DNA of 64,000 bases from Neptuniibacter sp048548695 (GTDB taxonomy: Bacteria; Pseudomonadota; Gammaproteobacteria; Pseudomonadales; Balneatricaceae): NCBI RefSeq assembly GCF_048548695.1, contig NZ_JBLYIF010000013.1. The stretch is one strand, 5' to 3'. Position 1 is the stretch's first letter. Every line of letters begins with the position of its first letter. The notes beneath the pieces are model-generated. The model saw only the letters and a list, made by a program, of their open reading frames with translations, did no database searches and was not told where the DNA came from. This document shows positions 26,509-35,018 of the stretch, piece by piece. The position numbers and the translations under genes were made by a program.

Positions 26509-26534
26509 AAAAAAGCAGCCCTTGGGCTGCTTTC
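26509..26534 (-). terminator. Probable native gyrB terminator
   Basis: On the minus strand AAAGCAGCCC-AA-GGGCTGCTTT is followed by a T tract. It lies 16 bases outside the left target duplication. If the element is removed, it would fall about 20 bases after the gyrB stop codon, so it is most simply the original gyrB terminator, split from its gene by the insertion. Confidence 0.7.
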
Positions 26535-26549
26535 GAATAGCCTTGCGAG

Positions 26550-26554
26550 GTTAG
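26550..26554. repeat. Target-site duplication, left copy (GTTAG)
   Basis: GTTAG directly precedes the left terminal repeat and is repeated exactly at 39,375-39,379 after the right terminal repeat. Five-base duplications are made by Tn7-like, Mu-like and Tn5053-like transposases. Confidence 0.88.
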
Positions 26555-26675
26555 TGTCACATCTCATATTGGGTGATATCAAGAACGCAGGATTCATCAG
26601 CTATATCGTTAGTTATGAGAAAACCTAAACTTAAGAAATCTCATAAGCCCTACTAAGAAATTGACGAAATCTCAT
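26555..26675. repeat. Left transposon end with three spaced repeats
   Basis: The terminal repeat is at 26,555-26,579. Cores TCTCAT occur at 26,562-26,567, 26,639-26,644 and 26,670-26,675 in the same orientation, each preceded by A-rich sequence (consensus about AAATCTCATAW). Wide spacing (77 and 31 bases) resembles the Tn7 left end. They are presumed TnsB-type binding sites. Confidence 0.7.
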
Positions 26676-26686
26676 ATCCACCACAT

Positions 26687-28267
26687 TCACGCCTTTGGCT
26701 TACGGGGAATGAAATAGGCATTAGAATAGTCTTGTTTGTCCATATGAGGGGTTCTTTCCACTTCATTGAACGCAGCATCTCTAGCCTTCAAGGTTCCATC
26801 AGGCTTAAAGAACACTAGCAGCTCTGCAACTCCGTTATTAAGCCAAACTTGTGAATACACTGAATAATCTTTTGCCGCTTTCCGCTCTAAACGCTTAATT
26901 AAACGCTTAGCCTTACTTCTTATGATAGCTGAAAGCTCTTGGCTACAACCAGGTGCTAGGTAAGAAACCATCAGATGTTGAAAAGCCTGAGTAAGTAATG
27001 AAACATCATCTTTAGCCCAATCTATGAGAAATGAACCAAATTCGTAGAAATTTTCACTCGTAGGCTTCTTGTCAGTGTACTCCTTATAGAGGCTGACGAC
27101 CTTCATCACATCTTCATGGCTTTTTGGCTTTAGTTCTGTAAGCAACTTAGCTTTAAACAAAGATGCCTCAATTACACCCGCATCAGATGCTCTATCAAGC
27201 CAAAATATCGCGTCATCATACTTCCTTTCATTACAGCAATGCAGGCTTAGTTTTACTTGGGCAGTAGGGAAATCTGAACGGGCTGATTGCAGAAGATACT
27301 CATAAGCTAACTGAGGATCAGCTTCTAAGTATTTACCATCTTTATAAACGTCACTTAGGGTAGATAAGGCAAGCGGATCGCCCAGTGAAGCTGCTTCATT
27401 TAGGTGCTCTAGAGCAAACGAAATATCCCTTTCATCTGGGTTATATTCACTAAATAGTAACTCCTTACCGACATGAGCTTTAGCCATGGTATGGCCTTTT
27501 TCCGCTGCGAACGATAAATAGTCTAGCGCAAGGTCATGATTCTTTTCCCTTACTCCTCCTATCAAATTTAAGTGAGCAAACTCATACATTGCATCGGGAT
27601 GCCTATGTTTTGCTGCAGCCTCTATTAGATCAGCTGAAAGCAGAAAAGACTCTCTATTAAAAAAAACAAAATCCCCAGGTTCAGCTGCTTGTGCTTTTTC
27701 TTCGTTACGTTCAGCATGATACTCACATAACGCAATGCCCAATCGATACTTCGCATCAATATCGTTCTTAAAAAGTGCATCAAACGCTAAGTCTTTTAAT
27801 TGAGAAGTAGTCTCAGCTTCAAAGTAAAAATCTAAATCAAACTTTCCAAATAGAGAGGCCCTAATAAGCTTCAGTAGCTCACAAAAGCCCACAAATGATT
27901 TATGGGCGAGATCAATATATTCATCAGCTGTAAGCTCGTATGATTCCTGATGTGCCGCCTGATTTCCGGCATGCTTAATCTCCAGCAGCCGACTGATGAT
28001 ATCTTGAGAGATGCTGTTAGAAGCTTTTAACTGAGAAATATAATCGTGCTGAGAGAATCGTGATTGCTGATTGGCTGTAGATTCTATTAACTCAATACCA
28101 GCAGCTGAAGCTATCAATCGATATGTCTTAGTTAAGATGGATCTTAACTGCACCAAGCTCTGAATTGGAGCAACATTAACGAACAACTTAGCTTCCGAGT
28201 AACTCTCTCCCAGAGAGCTCTCTATCTGCGTAACAAAATCAACATCATTAAGCTTTTCTACATTCAT
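26687..28267 (-). CDS. DUF4145-like and Sel1-repeat protein (cargo)
   Basis: A 526-residue soluble protein. Residues 20-150 resemble the DUF4145 helical domain often found at the start of restriction enzymes and defence proteins (LRSILTKTYRLIASAAGI, then LLEIKHAGNQAAHQ). Residues 170-440 contain Sel1-type TPR repeats (for example DAMYEFAHLNLIGG, DLALDYLSFAAEKGHTMAKA, SLGDPLALSTLSDVYKDGKY), which form protein-binding solenoids. No nuclease motif was seen. It is the only cargo gene on the minus strand apart from the IS remnant, and its stop lies 12 bases inside the innermost left repeat. Confidence 0.7.
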   Translation of the reverse strand: MNVEKLNDVDFVTQIESSLGESYSEAKLFVNVAPIQSLVQLRSILTKTYRLIASAAGIELIESTANQQSRFSQHDYISQLKASNSISQDIISRLLEIKHAGNQAAHQESYELTADEYIDLAHKSFVGFCELLKLIRASLFGKFDLDFYFEAETTSQLKDLAFDALFKNDIDAKYRLGIALCEYHAERNEEKAQAAEPGDFVFFNRESFLLSADLIEAAAKHRHPDAMYEFAHLNLIGGVREKNHDLALDYLSFAAEKGHTMAKAHVGKELLFSEYNPDERDISFALEHLNEAASLGDPLALSTLSDVYKDGKYLEADPQLAYEYLLQSARSDFPTAQVKLSLHCCNERKYDDAIFWLDRASDAGVIEASLFKAKLLTELKPKSHEDVMKVVSLYKEYTDKKPTSENFYEFGSFLIDWAKDDVSLLTQAFQHLMVSYLAPGCSQELSAIIRSKAKRLIKRLERKAAKDYSVYSQVWLNNGVAELLVFFKPDGTLKARDAAFNEVERTPHMDKQDYSNAYFIPRKPKA

Positions 28268-28377
28268 CCTTGATCTAATCCATTTAGTAATTAAAGATAA
28301 CCAACCTCAATACCATACCTTTATTAAAACCCACAAAAACATTTAAAATCAATAAATTAAATAACAAACACATAGCT

Positions 28378-29304
28378 CTAGAATGACTCATATTCCCAGT
28401 CAGCCATAGATGAAATGAACACTTGAACTTCCGGTATGGAAAGCAATTCATGGCGGTAGTAGATCTTCTGAACAAACCGATCATGAGTCTCCCAGTCATG
28501 GTCGATAGGGAAGACTTGGCCAGCCTCAAACCTTTTCATTAACGCTGCGGAAGAGGTTGAGCAACACAATGAAAGCTTAGATAGAAGAACATATCGCTCT
28601 TTGAACTGATTTACAGCATCGATAGTGATCACTCGATGATTTTCCATTACTGGTTTTTTCACACGTGAAATTAGCCCTTTATTTACCAGTTGAGGGATCA
28701 GATCAGAAGAGACCTGAAAGTATGCTCTGAGCGCCTGCATTGTAAAATATTCCGCCCCATTGTCGCAGACGATGGATTTTGGCAATCCTTTAATCTGTTT
28801 CAACTCATCTAAAAAACGTGCAACACGCGCGCCTGATATGGAAACAGACACCAATTGCCCCAGTAGTTCACGAGAGTACTCATCAACAACATTAAGAATG
28901 CGGAAGCGGCGCCCTGTGCTTAACTGATCAGAGACAAAATCCATTGACCAACGCTGGTTGATGCCAGAAGGCACTTCGAGTGGCATGCGCGGTCTGGTGA
29001 TCTTCTTGCGTTTTTTGGTACGAACCTGAAGGCCTTCTTCGGAGTAAAGCCTGTAGGTCCGTTTCTTGTTAATAACGAGTCCCTCACCTCTGAGAAGGCC
29101 GTGCAACATAAGGTAACCATATCGGCTGTATTCGCTTGCAAGCTCCTTGAGCCGATGGCGTAGTTTGTCATCTTTCTTGGTCACAGATCGGTAACGGTAC
29201 GCAGTACGGCTTAAACCAACCAGCTGACAGGCTTTCCGCTCACTGATATTGAACTGTGAGATTATGTGGAAAACTGCCTGCTTTTTGCCAGCTGGCTTTA
29301 CCAC
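28378..29304 (-). pseudogene. Truncated IS3-family orfB fused in frame to a TniQ/TnsD-like C-terminus
   Basis: A 308-residue hybrid. Residues 1-185 match IS3-family (IS407-group) OrfB: HTH, a RYGYLMLHGLLRGEG block, the first catalytic Asp in RWSMDFVSDQL (D122) and the second in IVCDNGAEY (D181). The normal continuation with the third acidic residue is missing. From about residue 188 (near 28,740) the sequence changes to LRAYFQVSSDLIPQLVNKGLI and VNQFKERYVLLSKLS, a two-HTH pattern I associate with the C-terminal part of TniQ/TnsD targeting proteins. The hybrid cannot be an active DDE transposase. The TniQ reading is inference. Confidence 0.6.
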
Positions 29305-29638
29305 TTTTTTGAAACAACATCGCTGAGCGCTTCAACCTCAAGCATTTTCTCCGCCAGCAGCTTCTTAAGTTTGTTGTTTTCGATTTCCAGTTCTTTCAGG
29401 CGTTTGGCCTCGTTGACTTCCAGCCCCGCATACTTGCTTCGCCAGTTGTAAAACGTGCCATTTGAAATACCCATCTCACGGCAAATATCTTCGACTTTGA
29501 CACCTGCCTCATGTTGCTTGATGGCTTTGATGATTTGCTCTTCCGTGTAACGCTTCTTCATGACGAGATCTCCATTTAGATCGTAGATTATCTGGAAATC
29601 TCATCGTCGTCATGGTGTTAAATTTGGGGGAAAGGTCA
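28740..29638 (-). mobile_element. Partial IS3-family (IS407-like) insertion sequence
   Basis: The orfA-side end is probably at 29,638: on the minus strand it starts TGACCTTTCCCCCAAATTT, an IS3-type terminus. It contains complete orfA and about two-thirds of orfB. The other end is absent, replaced near 28,740 by the TniQ-like fragment, so the IS was truncated by a deletion or recombination. The exact left boundary is estimated from where the protein similarity changes. Confidence 0.65.
29298..29561 (-). CDS. IS3-family transposase OrfA (IS407 group)
   Basis: An 87-residue protein with an HTH (YTEEQIIKAIKQHEAG, then CREMGISNGTFYNWRSKY) and a C-terminal leucine zipper (ELEIENNKLKKLLAEKML). It overlaps orfB by seven bases in another frame, the usual arrangement for a programmed -1 frameshift to OrfAB. 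An upstream purine-rich site (GGAGAT on the minus strand) supports the start. Because orfB is truncated, it should be non-functional for transposition. Confidence 0.88.
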   Translation of the reverse strand: MKKRYTEEQIIKAIKQHEAGVKVEDICREMGISNGTFYNWRSKYAGLEVNEAKRLKELEIENNKLKKLLAEKMLEVEALSDVVSKKW

Positions 29639-29785
29639 ACTAAAACACGCTCATAACACCCGTTATTCCGACGAGGAACTGATATACTCATCTGTTAATT
29701 TATTTGGTATGGACAGAGCCTATATTTCCTGTTTCTTACAGCAATAGGCTAAACGGACTTCGTAATCTACAGGTAGAGAGTATCA

Positions 29786-30697
29786 ATGCAGCTAACCCCT
29801 GAAACAACAGCCTTTGGCCGACATGAAACGTTTGCACTTCGATACGGGTGGCTTACAAAAGGGTTTCTTGCTTTAAAGGCTGACTGTTCAGTATTCGAAT
29901 CTGACGAAGCAACTGTTCAATTGGGTGTTGGTAAGAATATGGTGGCATCCATTCGTTACTGGTTACGGGCCTGCCAACTTATTGAAGTTAGCTCTAATCG
30001 ACCGACTGATTTAGGTGAGCTAATTTTTGATCCTGAGACCGGACTTGATCCCTACCTAGAGGACGAAGCGACAATATGGCTTTTACATTGGCTTCTTGCA
30101 TCAAATCCAAAGCAAGCAACAACATGGTTTTGGTTTTTTAATAAATTTCATAAGTCTCACTTTGAAACTACGGAGCTAATAGATGCTCTTAAAGAATACG
30201 TAAATGAGAATGTGAAGAGCAAAGTATCACCAAGTACTTTAAAAAATGATATTTCAGCGCTTACAAGGATGTATACCAAGAGCAAAGTTAATGGAAAGCT
30301 TCCTGCTGAAGAGTCATTAGACTCACCATTTTCAATCATGGGGCTCATAACTAACACTCATGGCGGATATGATTCCACTCCAAGCTATCGAGGCCAATTA
30401 CCAACTGCCATTTTTGCTTTTGCCGTCACTCAGTTCTTTGAAAGCCAAAGCGCAACGTCAGTACCCCTTGAACAAATCATGTACTCACGTACTCATCAGG
30501 TTGCGCCAGGGGCCATCTTTCGATTAGTAGAAACTGATGTTGTAAACAAACTTGAAGATATGATCTCTTTAATTCCGAATACTTATGAGATTCGAGATGT
30601 CGCTGGCCAGCTGCAAATATTTAAGACAGGGAATGTTAAAGCCGCAGAGTACTTAAGAAAGTACTACACAGGCATTAGCCAGGAAGTTAAATCATGA
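29786..30697 (+). CDS. DUF4007 protein, SspB-like (putative DNA nickase)
   Basis: A 303-residue protein with the DUF4007 signature at its N-terminus (FGRHETFALRYGWLTKGF) and a winged-helix-like region near residues 40-85 (LGVGKNMVASIRYWLRAC). As I recall, the nickase SspB of the SspABCD phosphorothioation system carries DUF4007, which would make this protein the strand-nicking subunit. It begins an operon and overlaps the ATPase gene by four bases (ATGA). A weak GAGAG site precedes ATG. A short remnant (MSISVPRRNNG on the minus strand, from 29,691) and the IS end lie upstream, so its promoter may lie in 29,640-29,785. Confidence 0.72.
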   Translation: MQLTPETTAFGRHETFALRYGWLTKGFLALKADCSVFESDEATVQLGVGKNMVASIRYWLRACQLIEVSSNRPTDLGELIFDPETGLDPYLEDEATIWLLHWLLASNPKQATTWFWFFNKFHKSHFETTELIDALKEYVNENVKSKVSPSTLKNDISALTRMYTKSKVNGKLPAEESLDSPFSIMGLITNTHGGYDSTPSYRGQLPTAIFAFAVTQFFESQSATSVPLEQIMYSRTHQVAPGAIFRLVETDVVNKLEDMISLIPNTYEIRDVAGQLQIFKTGNVKAAEYLRKYYTGISQEVKS

Positions 30698-33600
30698 GCT
30701 TAACTGAAAAGATATTAGTAAACTCTCGCTATACTAGATCAATCAACATTGAGCGTGATGCTAAGTCTAATGAATTAGCAGCAGGGTACATTCCTACATC
30801 TAGGGCAGTTAATACGATCCAGCGCTTCGTTGATACAATAAATGAAGAGCAAACCCCACGTTCCTGGTCTCTAGTTGGGCCCTATGGTTCTGGCAAATCA
30901 TCCTTTCTTCTTTATCTATCTCAAGTTTTAAGTACTCCAAGCAGTGAGTGTTTAAGCATCCTTGAACCAAGTAGCCCCTGTACAGTAAAGAGCCTCAATA
31001 CTCATTTGGCTTCAACTACGGGCTACCTGAATATACTTGTTACCGGCTCACATCAAGGCTTAGCTCATAGCTTATTGAACTCATTGAAAGACGCTCTCGC
31101 CAATTATTTGTCTCAACAGAAAACATCTTCTAGAAAACTCGATGACAAGTTAGCGGCTATTCTTGAACAAAAAGATCTCTCAACTTCTGATGTAATCAGC
31201 GCGTTCAAGGATGTGCAGGATCACCTACAATCATCTAAAAAAGTGAACTGCCCAGGACTCCTTATATGTATTGATGAGCTTGGTAAGTTTTTGGAATTCG
31301 AAGCTCTGCAGTCCGAAGCTAACGACATATATCTACTACAAGAGCTCGCGGAGCATGCTTGCTCTAAACATGCAGTACAACTCAACTTATTTGTATCCCT
31401 TCACCACTCTCTAGAACACTATGCTAAAGGGTTAGGCGATACTCTTAAACACGAATGGTCAAAGGTTCAAGGAAGGTTTGAAGAAATACCATTTCTTGAG
31501 TCATCTGAGCAAACTTTACGCGTAGTGAGTAATGCAATTCACTCTAATTTAAGTAGTAATGAAGCTGCTCAAATTGCCTCGTATATTGATCCAATTGTTA
31601 GAGCGCTGCATGAAGAGTATGCCTTACCTCATGGCCTTACCATCGATGAAGCAACTCAATTACTGTCTTCGTGCTATCCATTACACCCGCTAACAGCCTT
31701 AATATTACCGGTTCTTTGTCAGAAAGTTGCTCAAAACGAAAGAACCCTGTTTAGCTATCTTTCAAGCCATGAAGAAAGTGCTTTTCAACATCTGTTAGAA
31801 CAGCTAACTAGCGTCGATGAGTACATCATGCCTAGTGACATCTTTGACTACTTCATGAGTAGTCGTGCAGGTGTTTTGGGCGATCATATTACCAATAGGC
31901 GATGGCTCGAAGTTTCTTCGGCAATTGATAGGTTTGATCAACAATCTAGTACTGAATTAGAGTTACTTAAAACCATAGGGTTACTGAATGTCATTGGCTC
32001 CAAGCGGGGCTTAAAAGCATCTGATCCAATACTAGAGACTTGCTGTGAGTCTCGTGAAGAGTTTATCGCTGCTATTCAAGCCTTAGAAAAAGCATCGCTG
32101 GTGAACTATCGAAAATTCAACTCTGAGTATCGAGTATGGCAAGGTAGTGATTTCGATCTAGAGTCTTGTATTCATCATGAAACATCCAAGATACGGGGAT
32201 TCTCAGTAGCACAAGCCTTAAACAGTGGGTCATATGTAGACCCAATGGTAGCTCGACGTTACACCATACAGAATGGTGCTCTTCGTTATTTTGTTCCGGT
32301 TTTTTTAGATTCTGTAGAAGAGCTAGATCAAGTTACGTTTGATGAGCCAACAATTGCTTATGTCCTATGTGAAAAAGCCATTAGCAAAGTCAAGATCAAA
32401 AGCAATTCAGCTTCTAAGTCTGAATTTGCAGTTATTGCACTATGCTCAAACACTCCTCGATTGAAACAATTGCTAATTGAAGCCCAAGCTCTTACCCAAA
32501 TAGAAAACCAGTACCAAGAGTTAAACTCTGATCCAATCGCAAAGAAAGAATTTATAGAACGCAAAAACTCTGTCTTTGCAGCTCAACAAAGAATACTCGA
32601 ACAGCTTCTTCAGCAACCTGAGAGCAATCACTGGCTTTGGAAGGGCAAACAACTAGACATAGCAAACAAACGGAAATTACAGGAAAATCTTTCGAGCATA
32701 TTCGAAACCATCTATTCGCATGCGCCATCAATACATAATGAGCTGATCAACCGCGATAAGCCTTCCAGTCAGGCTGTTGCTGGCAGAAATAAGCTTCTGA
32801 CGGCTATGCTAAAAAATGAATCTAGTATTGACCTCGATATTGATAAATTTCCCCCTGAGAAGGCTATTTATAGGGCCGTTCTGAAAGCTACAGGTCTACA
32901 TCAAGAAGTAGAGGGTCAATATAAATTTGTTGAGCCAGAAGTCAGCTCCGAATTCTATGACACATGGTGTGCAATAAGGGACTTCTTTGCTTCAACTGAG
33001 AATAGCCCACTTTCTTTTAGTGAATTAACAAAGACACTTACTGCACCTCCCTATGGGATTAAGCAGGGACTGTTACCGATTGTTTACTTTGCAGCGTATC
33101 TAATAGACCGGCACGAACTGGCTCTGTATGAAGATAGAAAATATATCCCTTCAATTCAGCCGGATCATTTAGAGCGATTCTCAAGAAAACCAGAATCTTT
33201 CACTGTTCAACGCTTTAGAATTGAAGGATTGAAAGCTTCTATATATGAAGAATATTCAAAGGCTCTATTCAGCTCGAAGAGCAAAAGGACTGTTGTACAG
33301 CTTGTATCTCCTCTAGCAAAATTTATGTCAGAGCTTCCTGAGTATACTTTGAAGACGAAATCTTCAGATTTATCAAAAGAAGCAAAAGCTGTGAGAAGTG
33401 CTTATAACTTGGCGAAGTCCCCAGAAGCTTTACTGTTTTCTGAATTACCTAAAGCTTTAGGATACAAGTTTGGTAATACATCTGACTCCCATGAGTTAGA
33501 AGGCTTTGCAGAGAAACTAAGAAACGCTCTCAGAGAATTGAAACATGCTTACCCTAAGCTAATTGATCATCAAAAAAGCTTATTAGGGCAAGCCTTTCAC

Positions 33601-34164
33601 ATCGAATACTCTAGCTTCGAAGAGCTCAGAGGAAAAATTATTGGGCGATATTCAGACTTAGAGCAGTATACCGTCGATGTAGATGGCTTGAAGGCATTTC
33701 TCATGCGTCTCACCAAGACCAACATAGATGATGAAAGCTGGCTCCAAAATATTCTTATGTTCCTGGGCCACAAGCCGCCAACTAAGTGGACAGATGGTAA
33801 TCGTGCTGAAGCAGAAGTTCGACTAAGTGATTTTTCCAAAAGGCTTCTTGATTTAGAAACATTAAGAATTCATCACGATAGATATCAGCAAAAAACAACA
33901 GATGACTTTGATGTATTTCTACTCAAGTCATTAAAGAAAGGGGCGGCGCCTTTAGATCGCGTTATTACGATCGATAAGCAACAACATACAGCTATTCAAG
34001 ATATTAAGCAGGAAATTGTTTCCCTCCTGAAAGATGGAGACACCAAACATGAAATACAGTTAGCAGTGCTTGCGGAGCTTGTTGATGAGTTCTTAAGCCC
34101 ATCAAAAGCAACTGACTCACAGGACGAAAAGGTTACGCTGAAAGGGGTTTCGAATGGCCAATAA
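30694..34164 (+). CDS. Large P-loop ATPase, SspC-like
   Basis: A 1156-residue protein. Walker A is GPYGSGKSS (62-70) and Walker B is LLICIDELGKFL (D194, E195). The middle includes YPLHPLTALILPVLCQKVAQ followed by NERTLFSYLSSHEES, a pattern seen in large ATPases of several DNA-modification and phage-defence systems. The C-terminal 600 residues are mostly helical with no motif I recognise. By position between a DUF4007 gene and a DndC-like gene it is the SspC equivalent. It overlaps the previous gene by 4 bases and the next by 11, so the three are translationally coupled. BREX-type ATPases are the main alternative, but no other BREX gene is here. Confidence 0.65.
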   Translation: MSLTEKILVNSRYTRSINIERDAKSNELAAGYIPTSRAVNTIQRFVDTINEEQTPRSWSLVGPYGSGKSSFLLYLSQVLSTPSSECLSILEPSSPCTVKSLNTHLASTTGYLNILVTGSHQGLAHSLLNSLKDALANYLSQQKTSSRKLDDKLAAILEQKDLSTSDVISAFKDVQDHLQSSKKVNCPGLLICIDELGKFLEFEALQSEANDIYLLQELAEHACSKHAVQLNLFVSLHHSLEHYAKGLGDTLKHEWSKVQGRFEEIPFLESSEQTLRVVSNAIHSNLSSNEAAQIASYIDPIVRALHEEYALPHGLTIDEATQLLSSCYPLHPLTALILPVLCQKVAQNERTLFSYLSSHEESAFQHLLEQLTSVDEYIMPSDIFDYFMSSRAGVLGDHITNRRWLEVSSAIDRFDQQSSTELELLKTIGLLNVIGSKRGLKASDPILETCCESREEFIAAIQALEKASLVNYRKFNSEYRVWQGSDFDLESCIHHETSKIRGFSVAQALNSGSYVDPMVARRYTIQNGALRYFVPVFLDSVEELDQVTFDEPTIAYVLCEKAISKVKIKSNSASKSEFAVIALCSNTPRLKQLLIEAQALTQIENQYQELNSDPIAKKEFIERKNSVFAAQQRILEQLLQQPESNHWLWKGKQLDIANKRKLQENLSSIFETIYSHAPSIHNELINRDKPSSQAVAGRNKLLTAMLKNESSIDLDIDKFPPEKAIYRAVLKATGLHQEVEGQYKFVEPEVSSEFYDTWCAIRDFFASTENSPLSFSELTKTLTAPPYGIKQGLLPIVYFAAYLIDRHELALYEDRKYIPSIQPDHLERFSRKPESFTVQRFRIEGLKASIYEEYSKALFSSKSKRTVVQLVSPLAKFMSELPEYTLKTKSSDLSKEAKAVRSAYNLAKSPEALLFSELPKALGYKFGNTSDSHELEGFAEKLRNALRELKHAYPKLIDHQKSLLGQAFHIEYSSFEELRGKIIGRYSDLEQYTVDVDGLKAFLMRLTKTNIDDESWLQNILMFLGHKPPTKWTDGNRAEAEVRLSDFSKRLLDLETLRIHHDRYQQKTTDDFDVFLLKSLKKGAAPLDRVITIDKQQHTAIQDIKQEIVSLLKDGDTKHEIQLAVLAELVDEFLSPSKATDSQDEKVTLKGVSNGQ

Positions 34165-34984
34165 AAGCAACATCCAGGATGCTCTAATAGCTGATAAAAA
34201 GAGACACGTCCTTGGAATTTCGGGCGGCAAGGACAGCGCTGCATTAGCTATCTATATCAAAGACCGCTACCCAGAAATACATGCTCGAGTTGAGTACTTC
34301 TTTACAGATACTGGTGCTGAACTAGAAGAAGTCTATGATTTTTTAGATAAAATGGAGGCTTACTTAGGAAAGGAGATTACTCGCCTTTCCAGTGGTCGCG
34401 ACTTTTCTCACTGGTTGAAGCTACACAACGACTACTTACCATCCGCTAGGCAGCGGTGGTGTACTCGAACAATGAAAATAAAACCCTTTGAAGAGTTTGT
34501 CGGTGAAGACCCCGTTATTAGCTATGTAGGAATCAGAGCTGACGAATTTCGTGAAGGCTATGTGAGCAACAAAGACAACATCACTGCGGTTTTCCCTTTT
34601 ATTGAAGATGGGTTAGTTAGGGATGATATTTTTCAAATCCTAGAAGATAGTGTTGGTATCCCTGCATATTACAAATGGAGATCAAGATCCGGTTGTTATT
34701 TCTGCTTTTTTCAACGACAAGATGAATGGCTAGGGCTGAAAAGATATCACCCGGAGCTCTTTGAGAAAGCTAAAGAGATAGAGCAGACTTCAGGTAATGG
34801 TTATACCTGGGTACAAGGTAAAACCCTCGATGAAGTGGTTGCACGTGCGGAAGAAAGAGAAAGGGAAGAAGGAGTTATCAGCAAGTCAACTAACGTAAAC
34901 CCTGCCAAATGGCAGGAAGTACTTAGGCATCAACAAGAAGATGAAGATCCTGAAGATCAAGCTTGTTTGATTTGTTCTCTTTAA
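34154..34984 (+). CDS. DndC/SspD-like PAPS-reductase-family protein
   Basis: A 276-residue N-type ATP pyrophosphatase with PP-loop SGGKDS (23-28) and DTGAELEE near residue 52. Cysteines at 103 (RWCTR), 181 and 184 (SGCYFCFF) and 271 and 274 (CLICSL) could hold an iron-sulfur cluster, as in DndC. The family adenylates the DNA backbone phosphate and passes sulfur to it during phosphorothioation. It completes the SspB-C-D-like set. A cysteine desulfurase (SspA/DndA) is missing here and could be supplied by chromosomal IscS. Sulfate-assimilation CysH is a poor alternative given the neighbours. Confidence 0.78.
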   Translation: MANKSNIQDALIADKKRHVLGISGGKDSAALAIYIKDRYPEIHARVEYFFTDTGAELEEVYDFLDKMEAYLGKEITRLSSGRDFSHWLKLHNDYLPSARQRWCTRTMKIKPFEEFVGEDPVISYVGIRADEFREGYVSNKDNITAVFPFIEDGLVRDDIFQILEDSVGIPAYYKWRSRSGCYFCFFQRQDEWLGLKRYHPELFEKAKEIEQTSGNGYTWVQGKTLDEVVARAEEREREEGVISKSTNVNPAKWQEVLRHQQEDEDPEDQACLICSL

Positions 34985-35018
34985 TTAGTTCTGTTCATGT
35001 ATATATAAGGAGATTCTT

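Noticed and set aside
26615..26620. Extra ATGAGA core at the left transposon end, in opposite orientation
   Set aside because: It breaks the orientation rule that all other cores follow and is only six bases, so it is probably chance.
28383..28398. TGACTCATATTCCC as the missing left end of the IS element
   Set aside because: It lies inside the TniQ-like coding tail and matches the orfA-side terminus too poorly; the IS protein similarity stops about 360 bases earlier.
30694..34984. BREX type 4 or Dnd system
   Set aside because: PAPS-reductase-like and large ATPase genes fit superficially, but there is no PglZ, BrxL, DndB, DndD or DndE, and DUF4007 points to an Ssp-type set.
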